Positions 36,061 through 45,416 are shown, counted from the stretch's first letter. The stretch: 64,000 nucleotides of DNA from Botryobacter ruber (GCF_003347595.2 NZ_QCZK02000004.1:48960-112959), one strand, 5' to 3'. A program made the numbers and translations. Notes: generated from the letters alone by a model not told the origin.

Positions 36061-36999
36061 CTACAGCTGAATCCCTTCCTTCCGCAGCAGGTCGTGAAGA
36101 TTCTGCTTTAGCATTTCCCCCTCCTCATGCGTGCCCAGCGACAGCGGCGACATCATGTAGGGCTGGCAAAGTCCCGTTTCCTGTATCAGTTTTTTCAGGC
36201 CCCACAGCGATTCGCCCAGGGTGCGGCCGGACTGGTACAGGGCACCAAAAGCATCCGACAGGCGCTGGTAATGGAACGCCTTCTCCCGGTCTCCTGCATC
36301 CACGGCTCGTAGCATGTCCTGGTAAATGCCCGGGATAAAGTTGCCGGTGCTGGGGATCAGGCCGTCGGCGCCACGGAACAGCGCTTCGGCCGATTGGGCT
36401 GCCCAGCCCAGGAAGTAGCAGAAATCTTCGCGGTCGGCCCACAGCTCCAGCGACTCCTGCAGGCGCTCTTCGCTTCGTTCCGAGTCCTTTACGCCCACAA
36501 TATTCAGGTGCTGGCTCAGCTTGTCGAGCACGTGCAGCGGAATGGACATGTGGGTGGTGGCGGGGATGTTGTAGATGATAAGCGGTCCCTGCACCTGGTC
36601 AGCCAGGTGTTCGAAGTAGGTAAACATTTGCTTTTCGGTGAGGGCGTAGTAGGAGGGGAGGTTGGCTGCCACCACGTCGATGCCTGCCTCAAACGCCGCG
36701 TGTGCCAGCGCCACCGATTCCTCCAGTACATTGGAGGCGATGCCGGCGTAATACACTTCGCCCGGCTGCTTGATGCTTCCGGCAAACTTGATGTACTCCA
36801 GCTTCAGGGAGAAAGGGAGCGAGGCAGACTCGCCGGTGGTGCCCAGGATGAAGGGCATGGTATTGTGCTGCCGGAAGTTCGTCACCATCTTCTCAAACGC
36901 CTCCTGGTCGAATTTAAAGTCGGCGGTGAGTGGTGTGACAGTGGGGACTACCACGCCGTTGTATTTGCTATGTCTTTTCATTGTTTTTGCTGTTGCCAT
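36061..36999 (-). CDS. DapA-like (DHDPS/NAL superfamily) aldolase or dehydratase
   Basis: The 312-residue TIM-barrel protein shows LGTTGESASLP near residue 53, the active-site Tyr in LIIYNIPATTHM near residue 147 and the Schiff-base Lys in LNIVGVKDSE near residue 174. Its place in a catabolic operon with PdxA2- and OtnK-like enzymes suggests cleavage or dehydration of a 2-keto-3-deoxy sugar acid rather than lysine synthesis. The specific substrate is not determined. Start could also be the Met at residue 7 (MKRHSKYNGVV). Confidence 0.85.
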   Translation of the reverse strand: MATAKTMKRHSKYNGVVVPTVTPLTADFKFDQEAFEKMVTNFRQHNTMPFILGTTGESASLPFSLKLEYIKFAGSIKQPGEVYYAGIASNVLEESVALAHAAFEAGIDVVAANLPSYYALTEKQMFTYFEHLADQVQGPLIIYNIPATTHMSIPLHVLDKLSQHLNIVGVKDSERSEERLQESLELWADREDFCYFLGWAAQSAEALFRGADGLIPSTGNFIPGIYQDMLRAVDAGDREKAFHYQRLSDAFGALYQSGRTLGESLWGLKKLIQETGLCQPYMMSPLSLGTHEEGEMLKQNLHDLLRKEGIQL

Positions 37000-37011
37000 T
37001 ATCTTTTGCTG

Positions 37012-37098
37012 GTGCGAGCTTGCAGCTCGTACCTTTTCTATTTATTAAGCTGCCTGTTCGCAGCTATGGTCAGAAAGTACGAGCTGCAAGCTCGCACT
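37012..37098. repeat. Inverted repeat of GCGAGCT hairpins
   Basis: GTGCGAGCTTGCAGCTCGTA at 37013-37032 and its inverse at 37077-37096 flank a 44-bp spacer that itself contains AGCTGC/GCAGCT. Each arm is a small hairpin (CGAGCT-TGC-AGCTCG). It lies between two genes of the acid-sugar operon. Confidence 0.8.
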
Positions 37099-37123
37099 AG
37101 CGTCGGGGGACTTTTTCCTACAT

Positions 37124-38326
37124 TTAATAAGCCGCTGAATAAATCGCCACCGCATCTTCCAGCGTAACCGGCCGCGGGTTGTTCTTCAGCAGCCGCTGAA
37201 TCTTCAGGGCGTCTTCGGCCATTTGCGGAATCGCTTCATTCGGAATACCTACTTCATGGAGTCTTGCCGGGGCGCCACATTCCTTTATAATAGTGCGGAT
37301 TTTTTCGATGCCGCGTTGGGCTGTTGCCTCGTCGGTGGCGGCACGTTCGCAGCCCAGGGCTACTGCCACTTCGGCGTAGCGTTTGGGAGCGGCAGGCAAG
37401 TTGAACTCCATCACGAAGGGGAGGAGCAGCGCATTGCTGAGTCCGTGGGCGATGTGGAAGGAGGTTCCCAGCGGATAGGCAAGAGCGTGTACGGCGGCGG
37501 TGTTTACAGGGCCGAGGCAGAAGCCGCCAAGCATGCTGCCCATGGCTACCTGCGTGCGTGCTTCCTCGTTTGCGCCGTCCTGTACGGCAGTGGTGAGGTG
37601 TGCTGCAATTAACCGGATGCCTTCCAGGGCGAAGATGTCGATGAATGGCTGCGCAAACTTGTTGGTGTACGCTTCGAGGCAGTGGGTGAGGGCGTCGAGA
37701 CCGGTAACGGCAGTAATCTGCGGCGGCACGCTCATGGTCAGCAGCGGGTCTACGTACACCACGTCGGGCAGCAGGTATGGGCTGATGATGCCTTTTTTCT
37801 GGTTGTCGGAATCGTCTACCAGAATGGCGTTGGGCGATACTTCGCTGCCGGTGCCGGAGGTGGCGGGCAGGCAGATGAGTTTGCAGCTGCGGCCTTTCAG
37901 GTTGCCGATGCCTACTATCTCCTGCAGCGTCTGCGTGTTATCGAGTTGCGCGGCTACGAGTTTGGCCACATCGAGCACACTGCCGCCGCCAATGCCTATC
38001 ACCGCGTCCGGGTTTGCCTCCTTTGCCTGCACCATCAGCTTCTCAAAATCGCTGAACGACGGCTCCTGCACGATGCTGGTGTCGGTGCCGACACGGATGC
38101 CCTGCTGCCCGAGCTGCTGCAGCAGGCTCTCCAGTTGCGGGAGGAGCGGTGTGATGGTGACGATGAAGACGCTGGTGCAACCAAGACTGCTGATTTCATC
38201 GGTTAGTTGGGAGAGTACGCCTTTGCCGAATACCAGTTTGCCCGGAAACCCGATGGTCAGGGGGAGTGTGTTGACGAAGGCAGCTTCGGGAGCTGCTGTT
38301 TGCTGTTCTGTTATAGTTTTGTCCAT
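37124..38326 (-). CDS. Iron-containing alcohol dehydrogenase
   Basis: The 400-residue protein has the family III Fe-ADH layout: a Rossmann-like N-domain with IGIGGGSVLDVAKLVAA near residue 109 and CLPATSGTGSEVSPNA near residue 154, then the metal-binding helices GLDALTHCLEAYTN and VHALAYPLGTSFHIAHGLSNA. It starts ten bases after the LacI-family regulator, so it is the first enzyme of the operon. A role in oxidising a sugar-derived alcohol or semialdehyde is likely; substrate unknown. Confidence 0.88.
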   Translation of the reverse strand: MDKTITEQQTAAPEAAFVNTLPLTIGFPGKLVFGKGVLSQLTDEISSLGCTSVFIVTITPLLPQLESLLQQLGQQGIRVGTDTSIVQEPSFSDFEKLMVQAKEANPDAVIGIGGGSVLDVAKLVAAQLDNTQTLQEIVGIGNLKGRSCKLICLPATSGTGSEVSPNAILVDDSDNQKKGIISPYLLPDVVYVDPLLTMSVPPQITAVTGLDALTHCLEAYTNKFAQPFIDIFALEGIRLIAAHLTTAVQDGANEEARTQVAMGSMLGGFCLGPVNTAAVHALAYPLGTSFHIAHGLSNALLLPFVMEFNLPAAPKRYAEVAVALGCERAATDEATAQRGIEKIRTIIKECGAPARLHEVGIPNEAIPQMAEDALKIQRLLKNNPRPVTLEDAVAIYSAAY

Positions 38327-38336
38327 ACCTGGAATT

Positions 38337-39362
38337 TTAGGATGTTTTTATGGTTGTTGCCCCGCAGGAGCTTCTTACCTGCAGTTTGGCATCGAATACT
38401 ACTTTTGCGGTTGGCCGCGACGGGTCTTTGATGCGCTGGAAGAGCAGCTCGGCTGCCCGTTTGCCCATCTCAAAGCCTGGTTGCTTTACAGCGGTCAGCG
38501 GCGGATTGAGCGAGATGGACCAGTACATATCGTCAAAACCTACCAGCGCTATTTCTTCCGGAATTTTCAGACCCTGCCGGTGTATCGTCTCCAGCGCGCC
38601 CAGGGTAATCAGGTTGTTACCCGTAAAAAGTGCAGTGGGTGGGGTGGGAAGTGCTAATAGCTCTTCTGTGAGCTTCATGCCGCTTTCGTGTTTCGAGTCG
38701 CCGTATTTTATCAGTTCCTCGTCCACCACGAGCTCGTTCTCCCGGAAAGCCATTTCGTAACCGGCCAGGCGGGCTCTGCTGGTTGGGATCTGCGGCAGCC
38801 CTGAGATATAGGCAATACGCCGGTGCCCCAGTTTGATTAAATGACTAACCGCATCGTAAGCGCCCTGCTGGTTGTCTACCAGCACCACGTCAGCTTCCAC
38901 GCCCGTCAGGCCGCGGTCGATGCAGACGATAGGCAGACCGCTCAGCACCAGTCCGGCCACTTTCTGGTCGCGCCCGTGCACCGGCGCCACAATCAGACCG
39001 TCAATCGATTCAGATTTGAGGATGTCGAGGTAGAGCCGCTCCCGTTTCTCGTCCTGCGCGAAATTGCACATAATGGCGGCGTAGCCATGCTCATACATTA
39101 CTTCTTCTATGCCGCGAATCACATCCACATAAAACGGGTTCTGAATATCCGGCAGCACCAGCCCGATGATTTTGCTGTTGCCCCCCTTGCTGCGCAGCCG
39201 CTGCGCCACCCGGCTTGGACGGAAGTTGAGCGACTTGATGGCCTGCTGCACGCGCTGCTGCGTGTCGGCATTCACCGTTTCGGGGTTGTTGAGCACCCTG
39301 GAAACAGTGGCTATCGAAACGCCGGCGGCTTTGGCTACATCAATCAGTTTGGTCATGGGCAA
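38337..39362 (-). CDS. LacI family transcriptional regulator
   Basis: The 341-residue protein has an N-terminal LacI helix-turn-helix (TKLIDVAKAAGVSIATVSRV, then LNNPETVNADTQQRV) and a hinge (NFRPSRVAQRLRSKG), followed by a periplasmic-binding-protein-like ligand domain. It heads the acid-sugar operon. Two LacI-type palindromes lie within 95 bases upstream of its start, so autoregulation of the whole operon is likely. The effector is unknown. Confidence 0.92.
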   Translation of the reverse strand: MPMTKLIDVAKAAGVSIATVSRVLNNPETVNADTQQRVQQAIKSLNFRPSRVAQRLRSKGGNSKIIGLVLPDIQNPFYVDVIRGIEEVMYEHGYAAIMCNFAQDEKRERLYLDILKSESIDGLIVAPVHGRDQKVAGLVLSGLPIVCIDRGLTGVEADVVLVDNQQGAYDAVSHLIKLGHRRIAYISGLPQIPTSRARLAGYEMAFRENELVVDEELIKYGDSKHESGMKLTEELLALPTPPTALFTGNNLITLGALETIHRQGLKIPEEIALVGFDDMYWSISLNPPLTAVKQPGFEMGKRAAELLFQRIKDPSRPTAKVVFDAKLQVRSSCGATTIKTS

Positions 39363-39375
39363 AGGGAAAATTATT

Positions 39376-39387
39376 GGAAACGTTTAC
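39376..39387. promoter_or_regulatory. LacI-type operator, proximal
   Basis: GGAAACGTTTAC is a near-palindrome with the central ACGT of LacI-family sites. It lies 14-25 bases upstream of the lacI-like start codon and could block transcription. Confidence 0.6.
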
Positions 39388-39442
39388 ATGGCCTGGCCTG
39401 CTTTGGCTGCTGAAAAGCTGTTTCTGCTGCTTTTATTATTTA

Positions 39443-39456
39443 TGAAAACGTTTTCA
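39443..39456. promoter_or_regulatory. LacI-type operator, distal
   Basis: TGAAAACGTTTTCA is a perfect 14-bp palindrome with the same AACGTT core. Its centre is 68 bases from that of the proximal site, about 6.5 helical turns. Confidence 0.65.
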
Positions 39457-39976
39457 GTAATTAAGCTAAGCAATTGTTTCTGAAAATGAAAGAAATTTTT
39501 AGCCAATGGTGCGGAAAGCAGGGCGAAGGAGGTGCTGTGGCAATGGAGGGTGCGGGTACAGATTAAAACATGCCTCGATCCCGTGGAAGAGGCCTGGCAG
39601 TTGGAAAAATGGAAGTACTTCCCCTTTTCCGGGTGCAGGTGTTTCGGATGCCGCTTGGTGGGGTTGCCTGTTATACCGGGTGTGCTGCTTTTTACTAATT
39701 ATTACAGACGTGTTACCCGCCTTTTCCTGCTGCTTACCCTGATTTTACTGCTGTTGCTATATTGTATTTTGTGTTTTTAAATAACAAAAAAATATAAAAA
39801 TAGTATTAGTTTTAACTGCTGGTGTTTTCTCAGTTGATGCTTCTGGCTGGTTCTGTGCTGGCGCCTGTTTACGCGTTTTCTGTTGCCTTTTCAATGCTGC
39901 ATTTTACCTTTTCCCGGTAAAAGCCTGCTTATCGCTTTTATTGTCAAGAGTCTATAAAGCTTAAAACTTATTCTGT

Positions 39977-42900
39977 ATGGATACAAAACTTCAAATACCC
40001 GTAGCGCCCGTTAAGGTGCCCGGATCTGTGGTGTCCTGCCTGCGGGTGTGGGTGCTGGTGGTAAGCTTGGGCTGCCTGTTTTCCGATTCTGCTTCTGCGC
40101 AGGATGAATTGTGGGGGCTTACGAATCGCTTAGGCCCGGGCGGTGCCGGAACCTTCTTTTCGATAAACAGTGATGGCGAAAACTTTACCGTTCACAAAGC
40201 CTATGTAAGCCCGCCTTCTTCTCCACAGGGAAGCCTGGTAAAGGGTGCGGACGGAAATTATTATGGCATGACGAGATCGGGTGGTACAGGAGCCGGTGTG
40301 GTGTTCAGGATAGGGGCAGACGGTACCGGCCTGACTGTGCTCCGTAGCTTTAACGCACCAACAGATGGCGGTAGTCCCAAAGGAAACCTTGTGCAGGGCA
40401 GTGATGGCTACTTCTACGGTTTAACCTTTTCTGGAGGTAAATACGACAGAGGGGCAGCTTTTAAAATAAAAAGCGACGGTTCGGGTTTTACAGTCCTCAG
40501 AAGTTTTGATCCGGCTGCTGATGGTTTCTATCCTTCCGGAAGCCTGGTGCAGGGTAAAGACGGTTACTTTTATGGTATGACCTCTTTCGGTGGCAAGCAC
40601 AGTGGTGGAGTTATTTTTAAAATTAGCAGTGATGGCACAGACTATAAGGTGCTCAGGGACTTTGAATCGCTCACAGATGGCCGGGCTCCCTATGGCAGTT
40701 TGTTGCAGCTTAGCGATGGTTACTTCTACGGCCTGACAAGTGCTGGCGGTAGTAAGAGCCGGGGTACTGTTTTCAAAGTAAACTCTGATGGCACCGAGTT
40801 TACTGTTCTCAGAAACCTTAGCAGTGCAGAAGGAGCCTATCCACAAGGTAGCCTGGTTCAGGGGGCTGATGGGTACCTCTATGGCATGGGAGAAGCAGGA
40901 GGGGCCTATGGTGAAAACCTGCAGGGTAACGAAGGTGGTACTATCTTTAAAATCGGGACAGACGGAAAAGGTTTTGCCGTTCTCAAGGATTTCAATTCCG
41001 CAACAGATGGGAGTAGTCCTTTTGGAGATTTGTTACAAGGATCGGATGGTTACTTCTATGGCATGACGTGGATTGGTGGTACTAAGGGCGGTGGGACAGT
41101 TTTCAAAATTAAAAGTGATGGGAATGATTTTACAGTCTTAAAACACCTGGATGCATCCACCGACGGTGCTAGTCCATATGGTAGCCTGGTGCAGGATTTA
41201 AGTGGTAGCCTGCTCGGGATGACCAGCAGAGGGGGGGCAGGTTTTGGAACTGTTTTTAAAATAAACACCGACGGGTCTGGTTTTACGTTGCTCAGTAACT
41301 TTATTCCTTCTCCCGAAGATATATTAAGGCCCGATAAAAGTGTGATGCAGGGTGCCGATGGTTTCCTCTACGGCACGGCCACATATGGCGGACCGTCCGG
41401 GTTTGGTACGTTCTTAAAAATGCGTTCCGATGGTACGGTGATAGCGGTTCTTAAAAACTTCACCCCCGAAGAAGGTGTTTACCCCAACAGTAAAATGGTG
41501 CAGGGTACGGACGGTTATTTCTACAGTATGACAGCAGCCAGCGGTGGTACTAACAGCCATGGGACGATCTATAAAATTAAAGCCGATGGCACAGGCTTTT
41601 CTGTTTTGAAAAGATTTAACAATGCAACAGACGGCAGTTTTCCGCATGCCGGGCTGATTCAGGGTGCAGATGGTAGCTTCTATGGAATGACACATACAAG
41701 TGATGATGACAATAACCTTCATGATGGAACCATCTTTAAAATAAACGGCGACGGCTTTGGTTTCGCTGTTCTTAAAGCTTTTACAGGCGGCACTGACGGA
41801 GGTAGTCCGCAAGGTGGGCTGGTGCAAGGTCGGGATGGCAAGCTTTATGGTATGGCCCAGTCCGGAATTATCTTTAGAGTCAATACCAATGGGACGGAAT
41901 ATACTGTTATCAGGAAAATGGATACTGCGAAGGAAGGTTTTACTTCCTACGGCAGCCTGGTACAAGGCAGCGATGGTTACTTCTATGGCATGACGCAGTT
42001 AGGCGGAACGTACTGGGGGGGTACCATCTTCAAAATTAACAGTGACGGCACAGACTTTGCAATTCTCCGGCATTTCAACGCTGCCACAGATGGAAATGGT
42101 CCGTTAAGTGATTTAGTGGAAGGTGCGGATGGTAGCTTCTACGGGATGACGCCGAATGGTGGCAGCAATGGCTTTGGTACCATTTTTAAAGTCAGTGCCG
42201 ATGGCTCTCAGTTCTCTGTCCTCAGGCACCTTAGCCCTGAAGATGGCGTCAATCCGCAAGGCAGCCTTGTGTTGCTGAAAGCGATCAGCTGCACACCACC
42301 CGCTCCTTCCTTCACAGCCGCCCCGCTTTGTGCCGGTAGCGCTACTGTCTTTTCCGATGCCTCAGCTAATGTAGCTGCCGGAGCAACTTATGCCTGGGAC
42401 GTAGACAACGACGGCACTACCGACTACACCACCAGGGGCAACATCAGTCACACCTATGCCACGGCAGGTACTTATACCGCAAAGCTCACCATCCGGCAGG
42501 GCAGCTGCGAAGAGCGTTTTATGCAGCAGGTAGAAGTGCTGGAGTCGCCGGTGCCTTCCCTTGTCAGTTCGGATGCCGATAATGTTATCAACCCCGGAGA
42601 CGAAGTGATGTTTACGGCAGGCGGCGGCACAGCATATACCTTTTATCTCAACGGCGAGGTGGTACAGGAAGCCTCCGAAGATAATACCTGGTCCTCCTCC
42701 GGTCTCTCCGACAAGGCCAGGATAAAAGTGCTGGTTGCATCTGCAGGCGGCTGCAGTGCCGAAAGTGCTGAATTAACTGTGTCGGTTCTCACGCCTGGTG
42801 CAGCCCCGGTTGTCTCTTCCTTTAGCCCGGCTGCAGGCATCGTGGATACCAGGGTGACCATCAAAGGGAAAAACTTTAACCAGGTGCAGCAGGTTACTTT

Positions 42901-43594
42901 TAATGGAGTTCCCTCCAGTTTCTATGTCAAAGACAAGTACACCATCAAAGCCTACGTGCCCATGGGTGCCAAAACCGGTAACATTGTAGTAGCGACAGCT
43001 TCGGGTAACTCAAAAAGTGACAAGAAATTTAAAGTCACCAAATCGGGGCCTGCAATCGTTAGCTTTACACCAGCCGCAGGTCCGGAAGGAGCAGAGGTGA
43101 CATTGATCGGGGCCAACCTAAAGCATACAACCTCGGTTTCCTTTAATGGTGTGGCGGCTGCCAAGGTAAAGGTAGTGGATGATAACACCGTACTGGTGAT
43201 AATTCCAAAAGGCGCCAAAAGCAGCAAGATCAGTATCAGCACCAAAGACGGCACGGATATCAGCAAAGCGAAATTTATTGTTACCCCGGAGGCGGCAGCC
43301 GTTTCAGCGCAAAAGTTACAGGTAGCGGAGCCGGAGGAAGCGCTGCAGGTATACCCGAACCCGTTCGTGCAAAAAGCCTCGGTGAACTTCACGCTGCAGC
43401 AGGGCGGAGCCTATGTGGTGGAGTTGTACGATGCAACAGGCAGGCTGGTCACCTTGCTGAAAAATGGAACAGCTGAACCGGGCGCCCGCAACCAGGTAGA
43501 AGTGGATGGTAGTAAATTAGCCAGGGGACTTTACATCGTCAGGTTGCACAGTAAGGAAGGAAGCAGAACCAAGACCCTAGTACTGGATAAATAG
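39977..43594 (+). CDS. Giant T9SS protein with 14 GloVer tandem repeats, PKD-like and two IPT/TIG domains
   Basis: The 1205-residue protein has a long N-terminal signal region ending SASAQ. About 14 tandem repeats of 46-59 residues (about residues 45-760) follow, each with the pattern DGYFYGMT-x-GG...GT(V/I)FKI-x-SDG. They match the GloVer-type choice-of-anchor repeat family and probably form a beta-propeller-like or solenoid structure. A PKD-like domain (YAWDVDNDGTTDYTTRG, about 785-860), an unknown Ig-like module, two IPT/TIG domains (about 935-1100) and a type A T9SS tail complete it. A surface adhesin or binding role is likely; no catalytic residues were seen. Confidence 0.87.
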   Translation: MDTKLQIPVAPVKVPGSVVSCLRVWVLVVSLGCLFSDSASAQDELWGLTNRLGPGGAGTFFSINSDGENFTVHKAYVSPPSSPQGSLVKGADGNYYGMTRSGGTGAGVVFRIGADGTGLTVLRSFNAPTDGGSPKGNLVQGSDGYFYGLTFSGGKYDRGAAFKIKSDGSGFTVLRSFDPAADGFYPSGSLVQGKDGYFYGMTSFGGKHSGGVIFKISSDGTDYKVLRDFESLTDGRAPYGSLLQLSDGYFYGLTSAGGSKSRGTVFKVNSDGTEFTVLRNLSSAEGAYPQGSLVQGADGYLYGMGEAGGAYGENLQGNEGGTIFKIGTDGKGFAVLKDFNSATDGSSPFGDLLQGSDGYFYGMTWIGGTKGGGTVFKIKSDGNDFTVLKHLDASTDGASPYGSLVQDLSGSLLGMTSRGGAGFGTVFKINTDGSGFTLLSNFIPSPEDILRPDKSVMQGADGFLYGTATYGGPSGFGTFLKMRSDGTVIAVLKNFTPEEGVYPNSKMVQGTDGYFYSMTAASGGTNSHGTIYKIKADGTGFSVLKRFNNATDGSFPHAGLIQGADGSFYGMTHTSDDDNNLHDGTIFKINGDGFGFAVLKAFTGGTDGGSPQGGLVQGRDGKLYGMAQSGIIFRVNTNGTEYTVIRKMDTAKEGFTSYGSLVQGSDGYFYGMTQLGGTYWGGTIFKINSDGTDFAILRHFNAATDGNGPLSDLVEGADGSFYGMTPNGGSNGFGTIFKVSADGSQFSVLRHLSPEDGVNPQGSLVLLKAISCTPPAPSFTAAPLCAGSATVFSDASANVAAGATYAWDVDNDGTTDYTTRGNISHTYATAGTYTAKLTIRQGSCEERFMQQVEVLESPVPSLVSSDADNVINPGDEVMFTAGGGTAYTFYLNGEVVQEASEDNTWSSSGLSDKARIKVLVASAGGCSAESAELTVSVLTPGAAPVVSSFSPAAGIVDTRVTIKGKNFNQVQQVTFNGVPSSFYVKDKYTIKAYVPMGAKTGNIVVATASGNSKSDKKFKVTKSGPAIVSFTPAAGPEGAEVTLIGANLKHTTSVSFNGVAAAKVKVVDDNTVLVIIPKGAKSSKISISTKDGTDISKAKFIVTPEAAAVSAQKLQVAEPEEALQVYPNPFVQKASVNFTLQQGGAYVVELYDATGRLVTLLKNGTAEPGARNQVEVDGSKLARGLYIVRLHSKEGSRTKTLVLDK

Positions 43595-43605
43595 CTGCTA
43601 AAAAG

Positions 43606-43644
43606 TCTGCTGCTCCTGCCACCACAGCCGCTGCTCCTGAAAAA
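43606..43644 (-). repeat. R1 dispersed repeat
   Basis: CTGCTCCTGCCACCACAGCC then GCTGCTCCTGAAAAA is nearly the exact complement of the R1 consensus. It begins 12 bases after the stop of the GloVer-repeat gene. Confidence 0.88.
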
Positions 43645-43759
43645 GTGGTTGGTAAAAAGTTAATGTGAACTCGAAATTAAACTAAGTATAAAGTGTTCTT
43701 ATAATAAGAAAGTTAAATAAAGTAGTTCTTTGTTCTATGCTCGAAGGAAAAAGTTTCCA

Positions 43760-43864
43760 GTTTTCGCAGGAGGAGCCTTCTATGTGTTCCGGTGCTGAGC
43801 TCTGCTCAGCAGCCCGCAGCGCAGCGAAGGGCAGGTTCACATAGACAGCGACGGAAGCGAAAAC
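43760..43864. repeat. 105-bp nested hairpin element
   Basis: GTTTTCGC/GCGAAAAC form the outer arms (43760-43767, 43857-43864) and CTATGTG/CACATAG the inner arms (43780-43786, 43838-43844). A central hairpin GCTGAGC-TCT-GCTCAGC lies at 43794-43810. The element could be a repeat or a structured RNA; it has no coding frame of note. Confidence 0.65.
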
Positions 43865-44001
43865 GCGGCCCCACGGCCGAGGAGCGCACAAGGCTTACTA
43901 TGAAACAGGCAGGTAAGAGGACACCGGATGAACAGTCACAGTTTGGTTTAAAATTTTTTCATTCCCGAGTTTACGTAAAAAGTAAAATTGTACAGCCAAT
44001 A

Positions 44002-44030
44002 CAAAAGCCCGATCCCGCAGCGGGCTTTTG
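44002..44030 (+). terminator. Rho-independent terminator
   Basis: A 10-bp stem (CAAAAGCCCG at 44002-44011 and CGGGCTTTTG at 44021-44030) is followed by a T-rich stretch. It probably ends transcription from the GloVer-repeat gene. Confidence 0.8.
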
Positions 44031-44044
44031 TCGTTTTTAAAGTG

Positions 44045-44077
44045 TTCTGCTGCTGCCACCAAACCCGCTGCTGCTGC
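44045..44077 (-). repeat. R1 dispersed repeat
   Basis: TTCTGCTGCTGCCACCAAAC then CCGCTGCTGCTGC follows the inverse R1 pattern with a few changes, directly after the terminator. Confidence 0.7.
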
Positions 44078-44352
44078 TTTATGCCCGGACGAGCTATCCG
44101 GTGATGAATTCTTCAGGAGTTTTTGGTGGAAATGACGGATAATTTACAGCCCAATGAAATTAATCTGCCGGAACAGCTGTTACGCTAGAAATGATTTTCG
44201 CTCTTGAATATTGTTTTTATATATAAATATGGTAACTTAGTAGCGAGGTAGCAAATGGGCGCGAAGCCTGCTGTTGCAGCTTGTTGCTTACTATTGGTAG
44301 TTTACCGTACTTCTTTTTTAGAAAAATATTTTTTAACCAGATAATAGTAATA

Positions 44353-45075
44353 ATGATGAACCTGAATGTAAACTGGAAATTAAAAGGATGCTCTCTTTTG
44401 TTGGGGGTGATGTTGTTTTCTGCTGCGCCGGCCATGGCACAGAAAGAAGCTAAACCAACGAAACAAGAACAAGAGGCAGCGTACATTCGGGTTACAAACG
44501 AACGGGCCGATAAAATTGTGGCCAACCTGGGCGTAAAAAATAAAGCCAAAGCCCTGCGCGTGCGCAACCTGATCGCGCAGCAGTACCGCGACCTGAGTTA
44601 CCTGCATGAATTCCGCGATGCACGCGTAAAAGCGGCCAAAGAGGGTGCCGGCGTAAACAAAAAAGCAGCTGAAGAACGCAAAACAGAGATTGAAGCATTT
44701 ACCAATCAGGAACTGGAAAAACTGCACAAAAAGTACGTGGCCAACCTGCAGGCGGAACTGACGCCCAAGCAGGTAGACGGGGTAAAGGATGGCATGACCT
44801 ACGGTGTGGTTCCTATCACCTACAAAGGTTACCAGGATATGCTGCCCAACCTGACCGAGGAGCAGAAAAAGCAGATCTGGGACTGGCTGGTAGAGGCACG
44901 TGAGCATGCCATGGATGCCGGTTCGTCGCACGAAAAGCATGGCTGGTTTGGTAAGTACAAAGGCCGCATCAACAACTACCTCTCTGCTGCCGGTTACGAC
45001 CTGAAAAAAGCAGGCGATGAGTGGCAGGAGCGCATCAAAGCGGAAGCTGCTGCGAAAGAAGCCGCCAAAAAATAG
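44353..45075 (+). CDS. DUF3826 family secreted protein
   Basis: The start at 44353 (MMNLNVNWKLKGCSLLLGVM) gives 240 residues with a signal peptide ending APAMAQ; the frame is open 24 codons upstream. The mature protein is largely helical and lysine-rich, with RVTNERADKIVANLGVKNKA and the conserved-looking MTYGVVPITYKGYQDMLPNL. DUF3826 proteins are common in Bacteroidota pectin-degradation loci, and this one opens such a cluster. The molecular function is not known. Confidence 0.8.
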   Translation: MMNLNVNWKLKGCSLLLGVMLFSAAPAMAQKEAKPTKQEQEAAYIRVTNERADKIVANLGVKNKAKALRVRNLIAQQYRDLSYLHEFRDARVKAAKEGAGVNKKAAEERKTEIEAFTNQELEKLHKKYVANLQAELTPKQVDGVKDGMTYGVVPITYKGYQDMLPNLTEEQKKQIWDWLVEAREHAMDAGSSHEKHGWFGKYKGRINNYLSAAGYDLKKAGDEWQERIKAEAAAKEAAKK

Positions 45076-45416
45076 AAGGTTGCTGCCTGGTGTAACATAT
45101 GAGAATAACCAGAATACATCTGCAAGCCTTTTACAGGAGGCTCTGTATCAGGAATATAAAACATGACGTAAAGCGGCCGGTTATTTGTAAATAAATGAGC
45201 CGCTGCGCACAAACGACCCGGGAACAACAGGGTCACTTAAACAGGTAAGTGTCCAAAGGAATAAACAGCTGTATGCTGTTAGCTGCAGGTGCTATCCTGT
45301 ATCCTGGAAAATACTGATAGGGGGAATGTAACTGTTCCTCCTATTTTTTTGCACCTCTCCGATTTGCGTATTTTGGTGTAAATATTATAATATAAAGATA
45401 TTGTTTGGGCGTGGCA

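Larger units (their letters stand above)
39363..39976. other. Intergenic region with operators and a degenerate R1 repeat
   Basis: Besides the two operators, this 614-bp gap holds a weak R1-like stretch at about 39528-39562 and a hydrophobic non-coding-looking frame near 39532-39780. The AT-rich part from 39780 probably carries the promoter of the GloVer-repeat gene. Confidence 0.5.

Noticed and set aside
37500..38657. Plus-strand frame of 385 codons opposite the Fe-ADH and LacI genes
   Set aside because: It crosses two clearly coding minus-strand genes and has Ser/Pro/Cys-rich non-protein-like composition.
39532..39780. Hydrophobic plus-strand frame ending in a Leu-rich stretch
   Set aside because: The hydrophobic end comes from T/C-rich DNA, the start overlaps a degenerate R1 repeat, and no signal or family pattern is present.
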